Of a stretch of DNA of 64,000 nt, positions 63,582 to 64,000 are shown piece by piece; position 1 is the stretch's first letter, and each line of letters starts with the position of its first letter. The position numbers were made by a program, and so were the translations under genes. The notes beneath the pieces are model-generated. The model saw nothing but the letters and a program-made list of their open reading frames with translations. It did no database searches and was not told the origin of the DNA. The stretch is from Glycomyces algeriensis (GTDB lineage Bacteria; Actinomycetota; Actinomycetes; Mycobacteriales; Micromonosporaceae), in assembly GCF_027622855.1 (NCBI RefSeq), contig NZ_JAPZVR010000005.1, positions 348,851-412,850 of the forward strand, in the 5' to 3' direction.

Positions 63582-63773
63582 GACTTCGGGATTCGCCACG
63601 AGGCGGCATTGGCGGTCGGCGGCGTCGTTCCAATGCTGTGCCGGTGGTCGGCGGCTTCGATCCGGTGCGGTACGGGCGGTCCGCGGCTTCATCCCATTGC
63701 GAGGCGGGTGGTCCGCGGCTTCATCCCATTGCGAGGCGGGTGGTCCGCGGCTTCATCCCATTGCGAGGCGAGC
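63582..63773. repeat. 32-bp tandem repeat, five to six units
   Basis: Units of 32 bp begin at 63614, 63646, 63678, 63710 and 63742, with a more diverged unit before 63614 (about 63582). The three rightmost are nearly identical (GGTCCGCGGCTTC core); the left ones are progressively diverged. They lie in the gene-free interval between the SDR and the transposase. No spacers differ from the units, so it is not a CRISPR array. Confidence 0.88.
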
Positions 63774-63880
63774 GGTCGGGACGGCGTCGGAACCCCGTCC
63801 CAAGCCCCCACCCACCACTAGATGGTTGATTCCTAGGGGTCGATTGGGGTCGGGTCGGGCCCCTCGCGGTTGACATGAAA

Positions 63881-63938
63881 GCGAGGGAGTCCAGACTCGT
63901 TGTGTGGCAACAAGTTTGAATAACCTGGACTCCCTCGC
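63881..63938. repeat. 14-bp inverted repeat around the transposase start
   Basis: GCGAGGGAGTCCAG (63881-63894) and CTGGACTCCCTCGC (63925-63938) are perfect inverted copies enclosing the start codon at 63904. The right arm encodes residues of the transposase. TTGACA at 63870-63875 may be the -35 of the transposase promoter. Confidence 0.75.
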
Positions 63939-64000
63939 TACCGCACTCTACGTGACGGTCGACGACCTGATCAAGGAACACCCGCACCTGGCGCCCTGGA
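63904..64000 (+). CDS. IS982-like transposase, N-terminal fragment
   Basis: The frame from GTG 63904 reads VATSLNNLDSLATALYVTV and continues DDLIKEHPHLAPW to the window edge. This matches the N-terminus of IS982-type DDE transposases (NLDSLATALYVTVDDLIKEHP). Truncated by the window, not by mutation as far as visible. It marks the left end of an insertion sequence; the terminal inverted repeat cannot be fixed without the right end. Start sits inside a 14-bp inverted repeat. Confidence 0.8.
   Translation, partial: MATSLNNLDSLATALYVTVDDLIKEHPHLAPW

Noticed and set aside
63582..63773. Possible CRISPR array from the regular 32-bp units
   Set aside because: Units follow each other directly without unique spacers, and no cas genes are near.

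Overview
The window is GC-rich, gene-dense DNA from a filamentous-type actinomycete. Signs are the strong G/C bias at third codon positions, many ATGA/GTGA translational overlaps, GTG starts, an Xre/DUF397 pair, a SigE-family sigma factor, an ectoine operon and a wall-anchored xylanase. The overall flavour is close to Glycomyces/Stackebrandtia or Streptomyces relatives, but no 16S gene is present, so the genus is an inference. About 59 protein genes, one tRNA and many hairpins and palindromes can be supported.

Layout. Positions 1-11.0 kb form an amino-acid catabolic island. One leftward operon joins tyrosine degradation (hppD) to histidine degradation (hutU, an M20 amidohydrolase, hutF, a small coupled ORF, hutI), with an AsnC/Lrp regulator divergent from it. 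Next to it, fahA and a coupled gene of unknown function diverge from hmgA. Together these lead from 4-hydroxyphenylpyruvate to fumarate plus acetoacetate and from urocanate towards glutamate. No recognisable maleylacetoacetate isomerase is present.

11-31 kb is an accessory regulator/transporter zone. It holds an MFS exporter, a Nudix hydrolase, a medium-chain oxidoreductase, DUF418/TetR, LysR with a membrane protein and a Tat-exported multicopper oxidase, an alpha/beta hydrolase with TetR, a DoxX-ABC exporter operon with TetR, AlkB, tRNA-Gln(CTG), a PadR module, and a SigE-family sigma factor with a membrane-anchored partner. Most local regulators have a clear palindrome in the adjacent divergent intergenic region.

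31-34.4 kb is the leftward ectABCD operon (ectoine and 5-hydroxyectoine), apparently read from a leaderless promoter. 34.4-44.2 kb holds mazG, a SurA-like lipoprotein, small unknown proteins, Xre/DUF397, an aminoglycoside-phosphotransferase-like kinase, a TetR with an abnormal tail controlling azoR-gdx, DUF6585-like and other membrane proteins, and a double-MerR regulator. 44.2-49.3 kb holds an LPXTG-anchored GH10 xylanase behind a strong promoter with xylanase-type operators, DUF2277, an SDR, and an ArsR-SRPBCC/RibD-like pair.

49.3-64 kb returns to more conserved genes: mfd, a YdjM-like membrane hydrolase, arylamine N-acetyltransferase, a SpoU methyltransferase, ppc, an APS kinase fused to a catalytically degenerate ATP-sulfurylase domain, a VKOR-family protein and an SDR. 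An insertion sequence (IS982-like transposase start) runs off the right edge.

Recurring patterns. (a) Short tandem arrays of unrelated units (15, 18, 28 and 32 bp) sit at or just after gene 3' ends. (b) Several genes lack a Shine-Dalgarno and have a -10-like hexamer 6-7 nt before the start codon, as expected for leaderless mRNAs. (c) Concentric nested palindromes lie upstream of TetR genes.
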